Position numbers and translations under genes: made by a program | Notes under the pieces: generated by a model | Seen by the model: the letters and a program-made list of their open reading frames with translations, nothing else | The model's database searches: none | Told to the model about the DNA's origin: nothing | Source of the DNA: Clostridium thermarum | Lineage (GTDB): Bacteria > Bacillota > Clostridia > Clostridiales > Clostridiaceae | Length of the DNA stretch: 64,000 nt | Reading direction: 5' to 3' | Assembly: GCF_006351925.1 (NCBI RefSeq) | Contig: NZ_CP040924.1 | Coordinates: 1,820,001 to 1,884,000, forward strand | Shown here: positions 25,348 through 33,177 of the stretch, in pieces | How positions within the stretch are numbered: position 1 is the stretch's first letter | How the letters are laid out: each line of letters opens with the position of its first letter

Positions 25348-26059
25348 TATTTTAACCCTTTTTCCGGAGATGTTTGATGTCTTTAATTACAGCATTATCG
25401 GAAAAGCTCAGCAAAGGGGCTTCTTGGAGATAAATACATACAATATACGAGATTTTACTGCCGACAAGCATAGGAAGGTTGATGACTATCCTTATGGAGG
25501 TGGTGCAGGAATGGTTATGTCCGTTCAACCTATCGCAGACTGTATAAAGCACGTGAAGGCATTACATGATGGCAAGGTGATTTTTCTCGGACCAAAGGGG
25601 AAGACGTTTAATCAAGAATTAGCCAAAGAACTCTGTAAGGAAGAACACTTGATTTTCTTGTGCGGACATTACGAAGGCATAGATGAAAGAGCCTACAACT
25701 ACATAGATATGGAAGTTTCTCTTGGAGATTTTGTACTAACAGGCGGTGAGGCAGCTTGTATACCGATTGTTGACAGTATAAGCAGGCTGCTACCAGGAGT
25801 TCTGTCCAATGACGAAAGCTATAAGGATGAGTCCTTCTATGAAGGGCTTCTGGAATATCCGCAATATACCAGACCTCCTGTTTTTGAAGAGAAAGGTGTC
25901 CCAGAAGTACTTTTATCCGGACATCACGAAAATATAAGAAAATGGAGAAAATACCAGTCTTTAAAAATCACTGCTGAGAGAAGACCGGACTTGTTTAGTA
26001 AATACCAATTAAGTACGGAGGAAAAGAAACTTCTTAAAAAGTTTTCTGAAGAGAAATAA
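25337..26059 (+). CDS. trmD: tRNA (guanine37-N1)-methyltransferase
   Basis: Methylates G37 in tRNAs, preventing frameshifts. The 240-residue SPOUT protein has [42 protein letters not shown] and [13 protein letters not shown], the trefoil-knot SAM site. Length is normal. It overlaps rimM. An IS30-type element begins immediately after the stop codon, splitting the usual trmD-rplS junction; the first 9 bases of one 14-bp repeat copy include its final codons. Confidence 0.98.
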   Translation: MKISILTLFPEMFDVFNYSIIGKAQQRGFLEINTYNIRDFTADKHRKVDDYPYGGGAGMVMSVQPIADCIKHVKALHDGKVIFLGPKGKTFNQELAKELCKEEHLIFLCGHYEGIDERAYNYIDMEVSLGDFVLTGGEAACIPIVDSISRLLPGVLSNDESYKDESFYEGLLEYPQYTRPPVFEEKGVPEVLLSGHHENIRKWRKYQSLKITAERRPDLFSKYQLSTEEKKLLKKFSEEK

Positions 26060-26064
26060 AAAAG
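26051..26064 (+). repeat. Left copy of a 14-bp direct repeat bounding the insertion
   Basis: GAGAAATAAAAAAG, identical to 27789-27802. The left copy spans the final trmD codons and stop. Either a long target duplication or coincidence in AT-rich DNA. Confidence 0.6.
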
Positions 26065-26067
26065 GTG

Positions 26068-26088
26068 AATTGAAAAGTTAACTTCCAC
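26068..26088 (+). repeat. Outer left terminal inverted repeat of the IS
   Basis: AATTGAAAAGTTAACTTCCAC-like 21-bp arm, matching the reverse complement of 27764-27784 at 17 of 21 positions. Confidence 0.55.
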
Positions 26089-26109
26089 TTTGTAGAATTA
26101 ACTTCCACC
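26079..26109 (+). repeat. Tandem TAACTTCCAC repeat at left IS end
   Basis: TAACTTCCAC occurs twice, 20 bp apart (TTCCAC at 26083 and 26103). The TTTGTAGAATTAA core between them recurs in the same orientation near the right end at 27727-27739. Confidence 0.65.
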
Positions 26110-26255
26110 GTAAAATCGATACTAGATAAGATTTTTGGTTATAAGAGTAATTTTTTGCTTATTTTAGACAAAAATGAGGTATAATTTAAGTAGCTCAAGC
26201 AGATTTCAGCTGATTTTGGGTATAGCAAACAAAGGGTGAATATTTTCCGTTTTTT

Positions 26256-26275
26256 TTGCAAAGGTAAATTCCACC
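26256..26275 (+). repeat. Inner left terminal inverted repeat of the IS
   Basis: TTGCAAAGGTAAATTCCACC matches the reverse complement of 27763-27782 at 19 of 20 positions, the best pair at either end. Confidence 0.7.
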
Positions 26276-26326
26276 CATTGAAAAAGTTTTAACTTAAGCG
26301 CCAGCGGTAATCCCTGCTTGAGTAGG

Positions 26327-27622
26327 TTAATATTTTAATAAACTCGGATTCATGATAATCTCATTTGGTTTGATGAGTTCTGAATCCAACTTTGCGAGCG
26401 TTTTAGCGCCGTAAAGGAAGCTGAATACCGAGTATGGAGACTGGTCATTCAGCTTTTTTCTTGAATAAGAATTAATGTGACTCATCATCAATGAGATATC
26501 CTTCTGTTGAAATGAGTTGAAGCTCTGGCCTTTAGGAACAATTCTCCGGATCAATTCATGGTTGTTTTCTGCAGCACCTTTCTGATATGGCGCTGAAGGG
26601 TCGCAGTAGAAGATGCGTGTTATGCGGTTTCCCTGCCTATCAAACTCGATAGCCTTTGGATTTGTAAACTCACTGCCGTTGTCAGTTAGAATGACAGGAA
26701 ATAGTTTTAGAAAAGTGTCAGGCCCCAGTTCCAAATAAAGATTTTCGAAAATATCTATGACGGAACGTGAAGTGTTTGCATCCCTAATAAAAGCAAGCAT
26801 AAACTGAGAATCAACGAAATGGATAGTGAGCAACACCTTACCACCTTTAGTACCTTCAACAGAATCCATTTCAACTACTGGAGTATCAGGATTTTCCTTC
26901 ATGAATTCAAGAAAATCCTGATATGTGCGTCCAATTCTGTAGGACTTATCCACTTTAAAATGATTTTTAAGCTTTTTTCTTGGACGATAAACAACTTTTC
27001 TTGGAAGGTCAATATTTTTTGTGGAGAAAAGATTGTAATCAATATAGTTGTAGATTGATTTTTCACTATGCATGATAAGGTCTCTGTTATTAACGCAGAT
27101 ATGGTGTATAGATTGACCTCTTTGAATGAGTGGGGTTATGATTTTATCAAGACGTTTAATCTCGTCCTCAGAAATAGTTATGCCGCTTCGTGACTCAGAA
27201 CGACGAAGTACATATTCATCATGGGCATAGGAAGCATTATAGATTGCTTTCTCCAGAGTACATTTTGTAAGGCTAGCACATCCATTGCACACATAAGGTG
27301 GCTTAGAGAGTAAGTGACAAGTATATGCTTTGTAATCAGAACAGAATTTTGAACAATCTGAACAAAAGCGACAGCGTCGAATTCTACAATGTGATTTCTC
27401 ACATAGATATGTATGGTTGCAAGTTAAACGATGAATACAGTTGTTAAAAGGTCTACCGTAAGAACCTGTTCGCTTGTACATGATATGATTTTTAACCTCT
27501 TTGGAAATGGTTGTACAATCTCGATCAAGCTCTCGGGCTATTGCTTTGAAAGAAAGGGAGGCTTTAAGCATTATTTCAATAGAGACTCTTTCCTCTAACG
27601 TAAAGTGTTTGAATTTAGCCAT
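26327..27622 (-). CDS. IS30-family transposase
   Basis: Integrase-type DDE transposase. The 431-residue form starts MAKFKHFTLEERV at 27622, with AAGGAG 9 bp upstream; a longer in-frame start at 27670 lacks support. An N-terminal HTH (about 8-45), a Cys-rich zinc-ribbon region (about 62-121, many CxxC pairs), and a catalytic core follow. The acidic triad D253 (EMDSVEG), D314 (LTDNGSEF) and E352 (GAAENNHE) is intact. It is longer than IS30 itself (383 residues) because of the zinc region. No frameshift is seen, so the element may be active. Confidence 0.93.
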   Translation of the reverse strand: MAKFKHFTLEERVSIEIMLKASLSFKAIARELDRDCTTISKEVKNHIMYKRTGSYGRPFNNCIHRLTCNHTYLCEKSHCRIRRCRFCSDCSKFCSDYKAYTCHLLSKPPYVCNGCASLTKCTLEKAIYNASYAHDEYVLRRSESRSGITISEDEIKRLDKIITPLIQRGQSIHHICVNNRDLIMHSEKSIYNYIDYNLFSTKNIDLPRKVVYRPRKKLKNHFKVDKSYRIGRTYQDFLEFMKENPDTPVVEMDSVEGTKGGKVLLTIHFVDSQFMLAFIRDANTSRSVIDIFENLYLELGPDTFLKLFPVILTDNGSEFTNPKAIEFDRQGNRITRIFYCDPSAPYQKGAAENNHELIRRIVPKGQSFNSFQQKDISLMMSHINSYSRKKLNDQSPYSVFSFLYGAKTLAKLDSELIKPNEIIMNPSLLKY

Positions 27623-27763
27623 AATGAAAAACTCCTTCCTTACCAAGCAAGGATTACTGTAATGACGCATATATCAATATAATAATATTTTGTATTACTA
27701 AATTCCACTCTCTATACTCTTTCATATTTGTAGAATTAAAATCCACTCTTACCACCTAGAGAG

Positions 27764-27784
27764 GTGGAATTTACTTTTGCAATT
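27764..27784 (-). repeat. Right terminal inverted repeat of the IS
   Basis: Read on the minus strand as AATTGCAAAAGTAAATTCCAC-type arm; pairs with 26068-26088 and, better, with 26256-26275. Confidence 0.7.
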
Positions 27785-27788
27785 AAAG

Positions 27789-27802
27789 GAGAAATAAAAA
27801 AG
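27789..27802 (+). repeat. Right copy of the 14-bp direct repeat
   Basis: GAGAAATAAAAAAG, identical to 26051-26064, immediately outside the right inverted repeat. Confidence 0.6.
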
Positions 27803-27824
27803 TTTGAAATTGTAAATTTTTATA

Positions 27825-27853
27825 TTGAATTAGAACTGAGAATATGATAAAAT
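27825..27853 (+). promoter_or_regulatory. rplS promoter downstream of the IS
   Basis: TTGAAT (27825-27830), 17-bp spacer, TAAAAT (27848-27853) with an upstream TG making an extended -10. It lets rplS be transcribed despite the insertion. Confidence 0.7.
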
Positions 27854-27861
27854 ATGCTTTG

Positions 27862-27925
27862 TGTTAGTACGAACGGTCCTCTATCTGTAATGGGTATGAA
27901 CGTTTAATAAACAAAGGAGGTATTA
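27862..27925 (+). promoter_or_regulatory. Putative L19 leader of rplS
   Basis: Short leader with AACG (27872-27875) pairing CGTT (27901-27904) and an inner GTCC/GGGT helix (27876-27879, 27892-27895, with wobbles). Firmicute rplS genes have a known L19 leader at this position, so autoregulation by L19 is likely; my fold is hand-made. Confidence 0.4.
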
Positions 27926-27929
27926 CACA

Positions 27930-28274
27930 ATGAATGAATTAATAAGATCAATTGAAGCAGAGCAATTAAGAAAAGACCTACCTGACTTTAATGTTGGAGA
28001 CACTGTAAAGGTTCATGTTAAGGTTAAAGAAGGTAACAGAGAAAGAATTCAGGTTTTTGAAGGCACAGTTTTAAAGAGACAAAACGGTGGCTTAAGAGAA
28101 ACTTTCACTGTTAGAAGAGTTGCTTATGGTGTAGGAACTGAAAGAACTTTCCCTGTACATGCTCCAGTAATCGAAAAAATTGAAGTTGTAAGAAAGGGTA
28201 AGGTAAGAAGAGCTAAGTTATTCTACCTAAGAAACAGAGTGGGTAAGTCAGCTAAGGTTAAGGAATTAATCTAA
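27930..28274 (+). CDS. rplS: Large-subunit ribosomal protein bL19
   Basis: 50S protein at the subunit interface. 114 residues; contains [27 protein letters not shown] and [15 protein letters not shown], typical of bL19. AAAGGAGGT precedes the ATG. It is separated from trmD by the IS but has its own promoter, leader and terminator. Confidence 0.98.
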   Translation: MNELIRSIEAEQLRKDLPDFNVGDTVKVHVKVKEGNRERIQVFEGTVLKRQNGGLRETFTVRRVAYGVGTERTFPVHAPVIEKIEVVRKGKVRRAKLFYLRNRVGKSAKVKELI

Positions 28275-28291
28275 ACATAATTTAAGCATTT

Positions 28292-28322
28292 AAAAATGGG
28301 ACTTGAGAAAGTCCCATTTTTT
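28292..28322 (+). terminator. Terminator after rplS
   Basis: AAAAATGGGACT (28292-28303) pairs with AGTCCCATTTTT (28310-28321), a 12-bp stem with T-tail. Confidence 0.9.
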
Positions 28323-28365
28323 ATATAGATAACAGTATAGTAAAATGTAAAAGGGTTGATGAAAA

Positions 28366-29208
28366 ATGAAGATAAACTGGTTTCCAGGACATATGCTAAA
28401 AACAAAGAAGGAAATAAAAGAAAACCTAAAGCTTGTAGACGTTGTTATAGAAATTAGAGATGCCAGAATTGTAAAGTCCAGCTCCAATCCGGATATCGAT
28501 GAGATATGCAGTGGGAAGCCCAGAATAATACTTTTAAATAAGAGTGACCTATGTGAAGACCACGTAGTGCGCAGTTGGTGTAAAAAGTTATCCACTGAAG
28601 AAGTTAAAGCTCTTTCAGTTAACTGTGTTACAGGAAAGGGCTTAAATGAAATAAAGCCCCTTATTAACGAATTGTTAAAAGAGAAGCATGACCGTTTAAA
28701 GGCTAAAGGCCTCATGAATATCGTTACAAGGGCTATGGTAGTAGGAATACCTAATGTAGGTAAATCCTCTTTTATCAACAAGATGGCAAAAAATAATATT
28801 GCTAAGACCGGCGACAGACCGGGAGTGACAAAAAACAAGCAATGGATTAAGACTAAACTGGGGCTGGAATTGATGGATACACCAGGAGTTTTATGGCCAA
28901 AATTTGAAGACATGGAAGTAGGCTTTAATTTAGCTTTCACCGGTGCAATTAAGGATGAAGTTATGGATATGGAGGAGCTTGCAGTCCATCTTGTACGACG
29001 TTTGCAGGAAGTTGCACCTGATAGGTTAAAGGAAAGATATAAATTAACGGAACTATGTGATGAGCCGTTAGAGACCTTGAATAAAATTGCACTTAAGCGA
29101 GGTGCAATAGTATCTGGTGGGGAAGTTGACTATAATAGAATAGCTAACATCATTTTAGATGAATTCAGAGGCGGGAAAATAGGAAAGATTTGCTTGGAGC
29201 TGCCTTAG
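28366..29208 (+). CDS. rbgA: Ribosome biogenesis GTPase RbgA (YlqF)
   Basis: Required for late 50S assembly (uL16 incorporation). The 280-residue protein is circularly permuted: NKSD at 58-61 precedes GIPNVGKS at 127-134 and DTPG at 171-174. It starts with MKINWFPGHMLKTKKEI, the conserved YlqF N-terminus, and ends with an ANTAR-like helical domain. Length is normal. rplS-rbgA-rnhB order matches Bacillus. Confidence 0.97.
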   Translation: MKINWFPGHMLKTKKEIKENLKLVDVVIEIRDARIVKSSSNPDIDEICSGKPRIILLNKSDLCEDHVVRSWCKKLSTEEVKALSVNCVTGKGLNEIKPLINELLKEKHDRLKAKGLMNIVTRAMVVGIPNVGKSSFINKMAKNNIAKTGDRPGVTKNKQWIKTKLGLELMDTPGVLWPKFEDMEVGFNLAFTGAIKDEVMDMEELAVHLVRRLQEVAPDRLKERYKLTELCDEPLETLNKIALKRGAIVSGGEVDYNRIANIILDEFRGGKIGKICLELP

Positions 29209-29227
29209 GAGATAGAGGGTAACAGTA

Positions 29228-30043
29228 ATGATCGAAAAAGAAAGTATAAAGACAATAGCCTATAAAGATTTGCACTCATATGTAAATGCACTCTGTGTAG
29301 AAAACTATAAAGAGTTAGATACTATTAATAATATAATTAACATATTAAAAAGTGACAGTAGAAAAAATGTTGTAAGTTTAGGGTTAAGGCTTGAAAACCG
29401 AGTAAACAAATTTACAAAAGAGATAGACCGTGTTAAGGCCATGTATGAATTTGATAGGAGTTTTGGAGTCTATGAATATGTTGCTGGGGTTGATGAAGTT
29501 GGCAGAGGCCCGCTAGCCGGCCCTATTGTGGCAGCAGCCATCATGCTGAATTATGATGCACTAAAGAATGATTCCATGATATTAGGACTTAATGACTCCA
29601 AGAAGATCTCTCCGGAGAAGAGAGAAGCACTGTTTAGTATAATAACTGAAAAGGCTGCTCATTATAAAATAGTATTGCTAGACAATAATGCCATAGACGC
29701 GAAAGGCATAGGGGTGTGCAACCATGAGGTCTTTCTCCAAGCATGCCAGGGACTTGAGGTTAAGCCAGAATTGGTCCTCTCAGATGGGTATCCCATAAGG
29801 GGATACTCCGGCAACAATATGGCAGTAATTAAGGGTGACAGTAAGAGTGCTGCCATTGCCGCAGCGTCCATTATTGCAAAGGTCTATAGGGATAGGCTCA
29901 TGAAGGAATACAGCAAGGTCTATCCACAGTATGGCTTTGATAAAAATGCTGGTTATGGCACTCAGGAACATATAGATGCAATTAAGAAATATGGAATAAC
30001 CCCAATTCACAGAAAGAGTTTTTTAAAGGCGCTTATTGAATAA
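29228..30043 (+). CDS. rnhB: Ribonuclease HII
   Basis: Cleaves RNA in RNA:DNA hybrids and at single ribonucleotides. The 271-residue protein has an N-terminal extension (1-80) typical of Firmicute RNase HII and the catalytic GVDEVGRGPLAGP at 87-99 with D89 and E90. A SDGYPI block (third acidic residue) follows. Its last 11 bp overlap the convergent yraN stop. Confidence 0.96.
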   Translation: MIEKESIKTIAYKDLHSYVNALCVENYKELDTINNIINILKSDSRKNVVSLGLRLENRVNKFTKEIDRVKAMYEFDRSFGVYEYVAGVDEVGRGPLAGPIVAAAIMLNYDALKNDSMILGLNDSKKISPEKREALFSIITEKAAHYKIVLLDNNAIDAKGIGVCNHEVFLQACQGLEVKPELVLSDGYPIRGYSGNNMAVIKGDSKSAAIAAASIIAKVYRDRLMKEYSKVYPQYGFDKNAGYGTQEHIDAIKKYGITPIHRKSFLKALIE

Positions 30044-30050
30044 AAGCGCC
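30028..30050. terminator. Possible bidirectional terminator between rnhB and yraN
   Basis: GGCGCTT (30028-30034) pairs with AAGCGCC (30044-30050) across the overlapping stop codons. Flanking A/T runs are short. Confidence 0.4.
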
Positions 30051-30398
30051 CTCTATATGATTTATGCTATAGGAATCGTTTTTGTAGTTTAGAACCACCT
30101 CTACAACGTCATATCGCACATTATAATTCAAAAGCTTCTCTGAATAAATAAAAATCAGAGAGGCTTTTATAATACGTTTCTTTTTCTTTATGTCTATGCA
30201 CTGACCGGGTGTGCCGAAATTATTGTTATATCTTGTTTTTACCTCTACAAAGCAAAGTATGTCCTTGAGTTTGAGGATTAAGTCGATTTCTCCTTGCTTT
30301 GTTCTATAATTTTTTCTTAACAAAGTATAGCCCTCATTTAGGAAATGCTTAAGAGCAAGATCTTCACCATAAATCCCTATATCTATACTATTAATCAA
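30033..30398 (-). CDS. yraN: YraN family endonuclease-like protein
   Basis: UPF0102/YraN proteins have a Holliday-junction resolvase-like (PD-(D/E)xK) fold; function is not firmly known. The 121-residue protein shows the signature GE..A...L...GY, RTKQGEIDLIL, FVEVKTR: the D and the ExK motif are intact. The start is TTG at 30398 (an upstream TGA closes the frame), with GAAGGG close by. It follows yifB by 14 bp; the yraN-yifB pair is widely conserved next to dprA, suggesting a role with incoming DNA. Confidence 0.9.
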   Translation of the reverse strand: MINSIDIGIYGEDLALKHFLNEGYTLLRKNYRTKQGEIDLILKLKDILCFVEVKTRYNNNFGTPGQCIDIKKKKRIIKASLIFIYSEKLLNYNVRYDVVEVVLNYKNDSYSINHIEGAFIQ

Positions 30399-30412
30399 AG
30401 CCCTTCACCATC

Positions 30413-31933
30413 CTATATTACATCTCCCTTTATAAACTGACGGTAACTAATGGCTTCAATCACATGGGAGGATGTGATATCCTTGCTATTCTCCAAATCA
30501 GCTATGGTACGGCTGATTTTTAATACTTTATTGTAAATTCTCATGCTGAAAGGGAATTTATTAAAATATCTATTAAGGATATCTTCAGCTGCGGAGTCTA
30601 TAGTACAGTACTTTCTTATGTGTCTGCCGGACATATCCCCGTTGCAATTCAGTTTTTCCATAGCAAATCTTTTCCTTTGGATCTGTCTTGCAGCTTCTAC
30701 CCTTTTCCTAATGCTTTCGGAAGATTCTTCTTTGGTGGTTGAAGTCATCTCATTAAAATTATGGGCATATGCAAAGCTAAACATATCAATGCGGTCAAGA
30801 AAAGGACCGGATAACTTGTTCAAATATTTTATCCTCTCGTGATCGCTGCAAGTGCATTCTCTTACCTTGCTCAAGTAATAGCCGCAAGGACAGGGATTTA
30901 GAGAAGCAACCAACATAAAATCAGCTGGATAGACTACAGAGCCCGTGCAACGGCTTATTGTTATTTGTTTGCTTTCCAGTGGTTCCCTTAATACTTCCAA
31001 TACGGTTTTATTGAACTCCAACAGTTCATCCAGAAACAGAATACCGTGATGACTAAGTGTAATTTCACCCGGCATTAGCTGGCTTCCACCGCCTATTAAG
31101 GCGGTTTTGGTTGCAGTATGATGGGGAGCTCTATAGGGGCGGTTAACGATCAAACCTTCATTGGGATGAAGCTTTCCGGTTATACTGTAGATCTTTGTAA
31201 CATCGAGAGACTCCTCATATGTTAGACTTGGGAGAATAGTTGGAATTCTTGAGGCTAGCATAGATTTACCACAGCCTGGGGGGCCAAACATTATAATATT
31301 ATGACCACCTGCACAAGCAATCTCCAGTGCACGTTTTGTAGCGTTTTGTCCCACAACCTCTGAAAAATCCATATTACTCTCTTTTTTGCGGTTGACACAG
31401 TTATTTTTATAGGGCAGCATATCTCGATGCTTAAGATAGCTGGTTACTTGATTCAATGTATCAAAGGGATATATTTCAGCTTTTTCAATGAGAGAACACT
31501 CAAGGGCATTGTCAGTGGGTACGATAAATTTCACCAAATTATTTCTAATGCCTTCAATGACAATGGGAAGTGCCCCTCTAATGCTTGTGATATCACCGTT
31601 TAGAGATAACTCTCCAACAATTATAAAATTATTGATTCCTTCAGAATTAATTTGGTCTGTTGCGGCCAAAATGCCTATTGCAATAGGCAAATCAAGCAGG
31701 GAACCAACCTTTTTTATGTCAGCAGGCGCCAAATTTACTGTAATTTTTCCTAATGGAAAATCATAGCCTGAATTAATAATAGCAGAACGTACTCTCTCTT
31801 TAGATTCTCGAACAGCTGTATCTGCTAAGCCCACTATATTAAAGGCGGGCAAGCCCCTGGATATCTCTACCTCTACGTTAATTATTATTCCTTGTAACCC
31901 ATTATAAGTTGAACTATAAATACTAATTGCCAA
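30413..31933 (-). CDS. yifB: YifB/ComM family Mg chelatase-like AAA+ ATPase
   Basis: ComM in Haemophilus promotes branch migration during natural transformation. The 506-residue protein has the N-terminal Lon-like/ChlI domain, Walker A GPPGCGKS at 217-224, Walker B LFLDELLEF, a Cys-rich element NPCPCGYY...CTC at about 330-350, and a C-terminal helical ChlI-like region. Start TTG at 31933 has AAAGGAGGTGATA at good distance. It is divergent from dprA, another transformation/recombination gene. Confidence 0.93.
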   Translation of the reverse strand: MAISIYSSTYNGLQGIIINVEVEISRGLPAFNIVGLADTAVRESKERVRSAIINSGYDFPLGKITVNLAPADIKKVGSLLDLPIAIGILAATDQINSEGINNFIIVGELSLNGDITSIRGALPIVIEGIRNNLVKFIVPTDNALECSLIEKAEIYPFDTLNQVTSYLKHRDMLPYKNNCVNRKKESNMDFSEVVGQNATKRALEIACAGGHNIIMFGPPGCGKSMLASRIPTILPSLTYEESLDVTKIYSITGKLHPNEGLIVNRPYRAPHHTATKTALIGGGSQLMPGEITLSHHGILFLDELLEFNKTVLEVLREPLESKQITISRCTGSVVYPADFMLVASLNPCPCGYYLSKVRECTCSDHERIKYLNKLSGPFLDRIDMFSFAYAHNFNEMTSTTKEESSESIRKRVEAARQIQRKRFAMEKLNCNGDMSGRHIRKYCTIDSAAEDILNRYFNKFPFSMRIYNKVLKISRTIADLENSKDITSSHVIEAISYRQFIKGDVI

Positions 31934-32044
31934 ATTTTATCACCTCCTTTGTAATCTTTGACTTGTTTATTTAATTTAATTCAAATGAATAAAGGTTTTT
32001 AAGATGGAAATACTGAACTAATAAAAATGATTGGTGATGATGTG

Positions 32045-33121
32045 ATGGATTTGTATGATCTCTGGTTTAGTTCGGCTAAATTACCCAATGAGATAAAAAG
32101 ACAATTAATGGAGGCTTTTAACAGTACAGAGGACCTATGGTTAGCTATAAATGAATATGATAATGTGAAGGATTACTCTGTATTAAAAGCACTTAAATTG
32201 GCTATGAACACAGAAAAGTTAAAGCGAACAAATGAACTGATAGAGAAAAACGGTATACAGACTATAACAATTAAATCTGAAAATTACCCCATAATGTTGA
32301 AAAATTATGAGGATTCACCTTTTGTACTTTACTACCTGGGGGATATAGAAAAATTAAATCAGTATAAAACTGTTTCAATTGTAGGATCAAGACTATGTAC
32401 TATCTATGGTAGAGATGTGGCCGATAATATATCCTCAGAGCTTGCAAAATACAAGGTTAATATCGTCAGTGGTCTTGCTAAGGGCATAGATTCCATAGCC
32501 CATTGGGGGGCCATTAATAACGGTGGGTTTACAACAGCAGTACTAGGTTGTGGCCTAGATAAAATTTATCCTGCAGAAAATAGAAGACTGTTTTATGAAA
32601 TTAAAGAAAAGGGGTGCATTATCTCAGAGTTTGTACCAGGCACGCCTCCTTTTGCATATAATTTCCCAATTAGAAATAGAATTATTAGTGGTATGAGTGA
32701 CCTTATAATAGTTGTTGAGGCTGCTGAAAAGAGCGGTTCGCTGATTACTGCTTCCAGGGCTTTAGATCAAGGTAAGCTTGTAATGGCAGTACCGGGGTCC
32801 GTTTTCTCCGACAAGAGTAAGGAAACCAATAGGCTCATAAAGGATGGTGCATTTATATTTACCGGAATAGAGTCCATACTAGATTTAATTGGACTACAAT
32901 ATAATGAAAAGTGTAAAGGGAGAAATGCGGCTTTGGACAACAAAGATATGAGGTTGGTATATGACCTTCTATCAGATACACCTATGCATGTTGACGATAT
33001 AGTTCGAATAACTAATATTGACATTTCATTATTATATGAGTTATTATTGGAAATGCAACTTGAAGATAATATAAAATGTATTGCAGGCAACTTCTATGTT
33101 AAGGTAAATAAGGAGTTTTAA
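32045..33121 (+). CDS. dprA: DNA processing protein DprA
   Basis: Loads RecA on single-stranded DNA in transformation; widespread also in non-competent species. The Rossmann-like core shows VGSRLCTIYG, SGLAKGIDSIAH, LGCGLDKIYPAEN and FPIRNRIISG; a C-terminal winged-helix-like region ends the 358-residue protein. The frame extends to ATG 32027, but TTGGTGATG lies just before GTG 32042 / ATG 32045, so the shorter form is used. It is divergent from yifB-yraN and precedes topA by 53 bp. Confidence 0.93.
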   Translation: MDLYDLWFSSAKLPNEIKRQLMEAFNSTEDLWLAINEYDNVKDYSVLKALKLAMNTEKLKRTNELIEKNGIQTITIKSENYPIMLKNYEDSPFVLYYLGDIEKLNQYKTVSIVGSRLCTIYGRDVADNISSELAKYKVNIVSGLAKGIDSIAHWGAINNGGFTTAVLGCGLDKIYPAENRRLFYEIKEKGCIISEFVPGTPPFAYNFPIRNRIISGMSDLIIVVEAAEKSGSLITASRALDQGKLVMAVPGSVFSDKSKETNRLIKDGAFIFTGIESILDLIGLQYNEKCKGRNAALDNKDMRLVYDLLSDTPMHVDDIVRITNIDISLLYELLLEMQLEDNIKCIAGNFYVKVNKEF

Positions 33122-33135
33122 TAAGATTTAGTATA

Positions 33136-33177
33136 AAGGGGGTGTTTCTTCAGCACTTGAGCTGAAGGATTTGTATG
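33136..33177 (+). promoter_or_regulatory. topA ribosome-binding region with a bridging hairpin
   Basis: AAGGGGGTG (33136-33144) is 30 nt before the ATG (33175). A perfect 7-bp hairpin, CTTCAGC (33148-33154) / GCTGAAG (33161-33167), lies between. Folding leaves about 10 nt from Shine-Dalgarno to start. A weaker GAAGGA in the 3' arm could act instead. Confidence 0.6.

Larger units (their letters stand above)
26065..27788 (-). mobile_element. IS30-family insertion sequence between trmD and rplS
   Basis: A 1.7-kb insert flanked by a 14-bp direct repeat, containing one intact IS30-type transposase on the minus strand. Outer terminal inverted repeats are 26068-26088 and 27764-27784 (17 of 21 matches). 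An inner left-end copy at 26256-26275 matches the right end even better (19 of 20), so the true left end may be 26256 (element about 1.53 kb) with the extra 190 bp being older IS remnant. TTCCAC-type motifs recur near both ends, probably transposase sites. Boundaries are therefore provisional. Confidence 0.75.
27623..27929. other. Gap between the IS transposase and rplS
   Basis: About 300 bp without a gene. It holds the transposase upstream region, two TTCCAC-like motifs in plus orientation (27703, 27741), the right inverted repeat, the 14-bp direct repeat, then the rplS promoter and leader. Confidence 0.7.
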
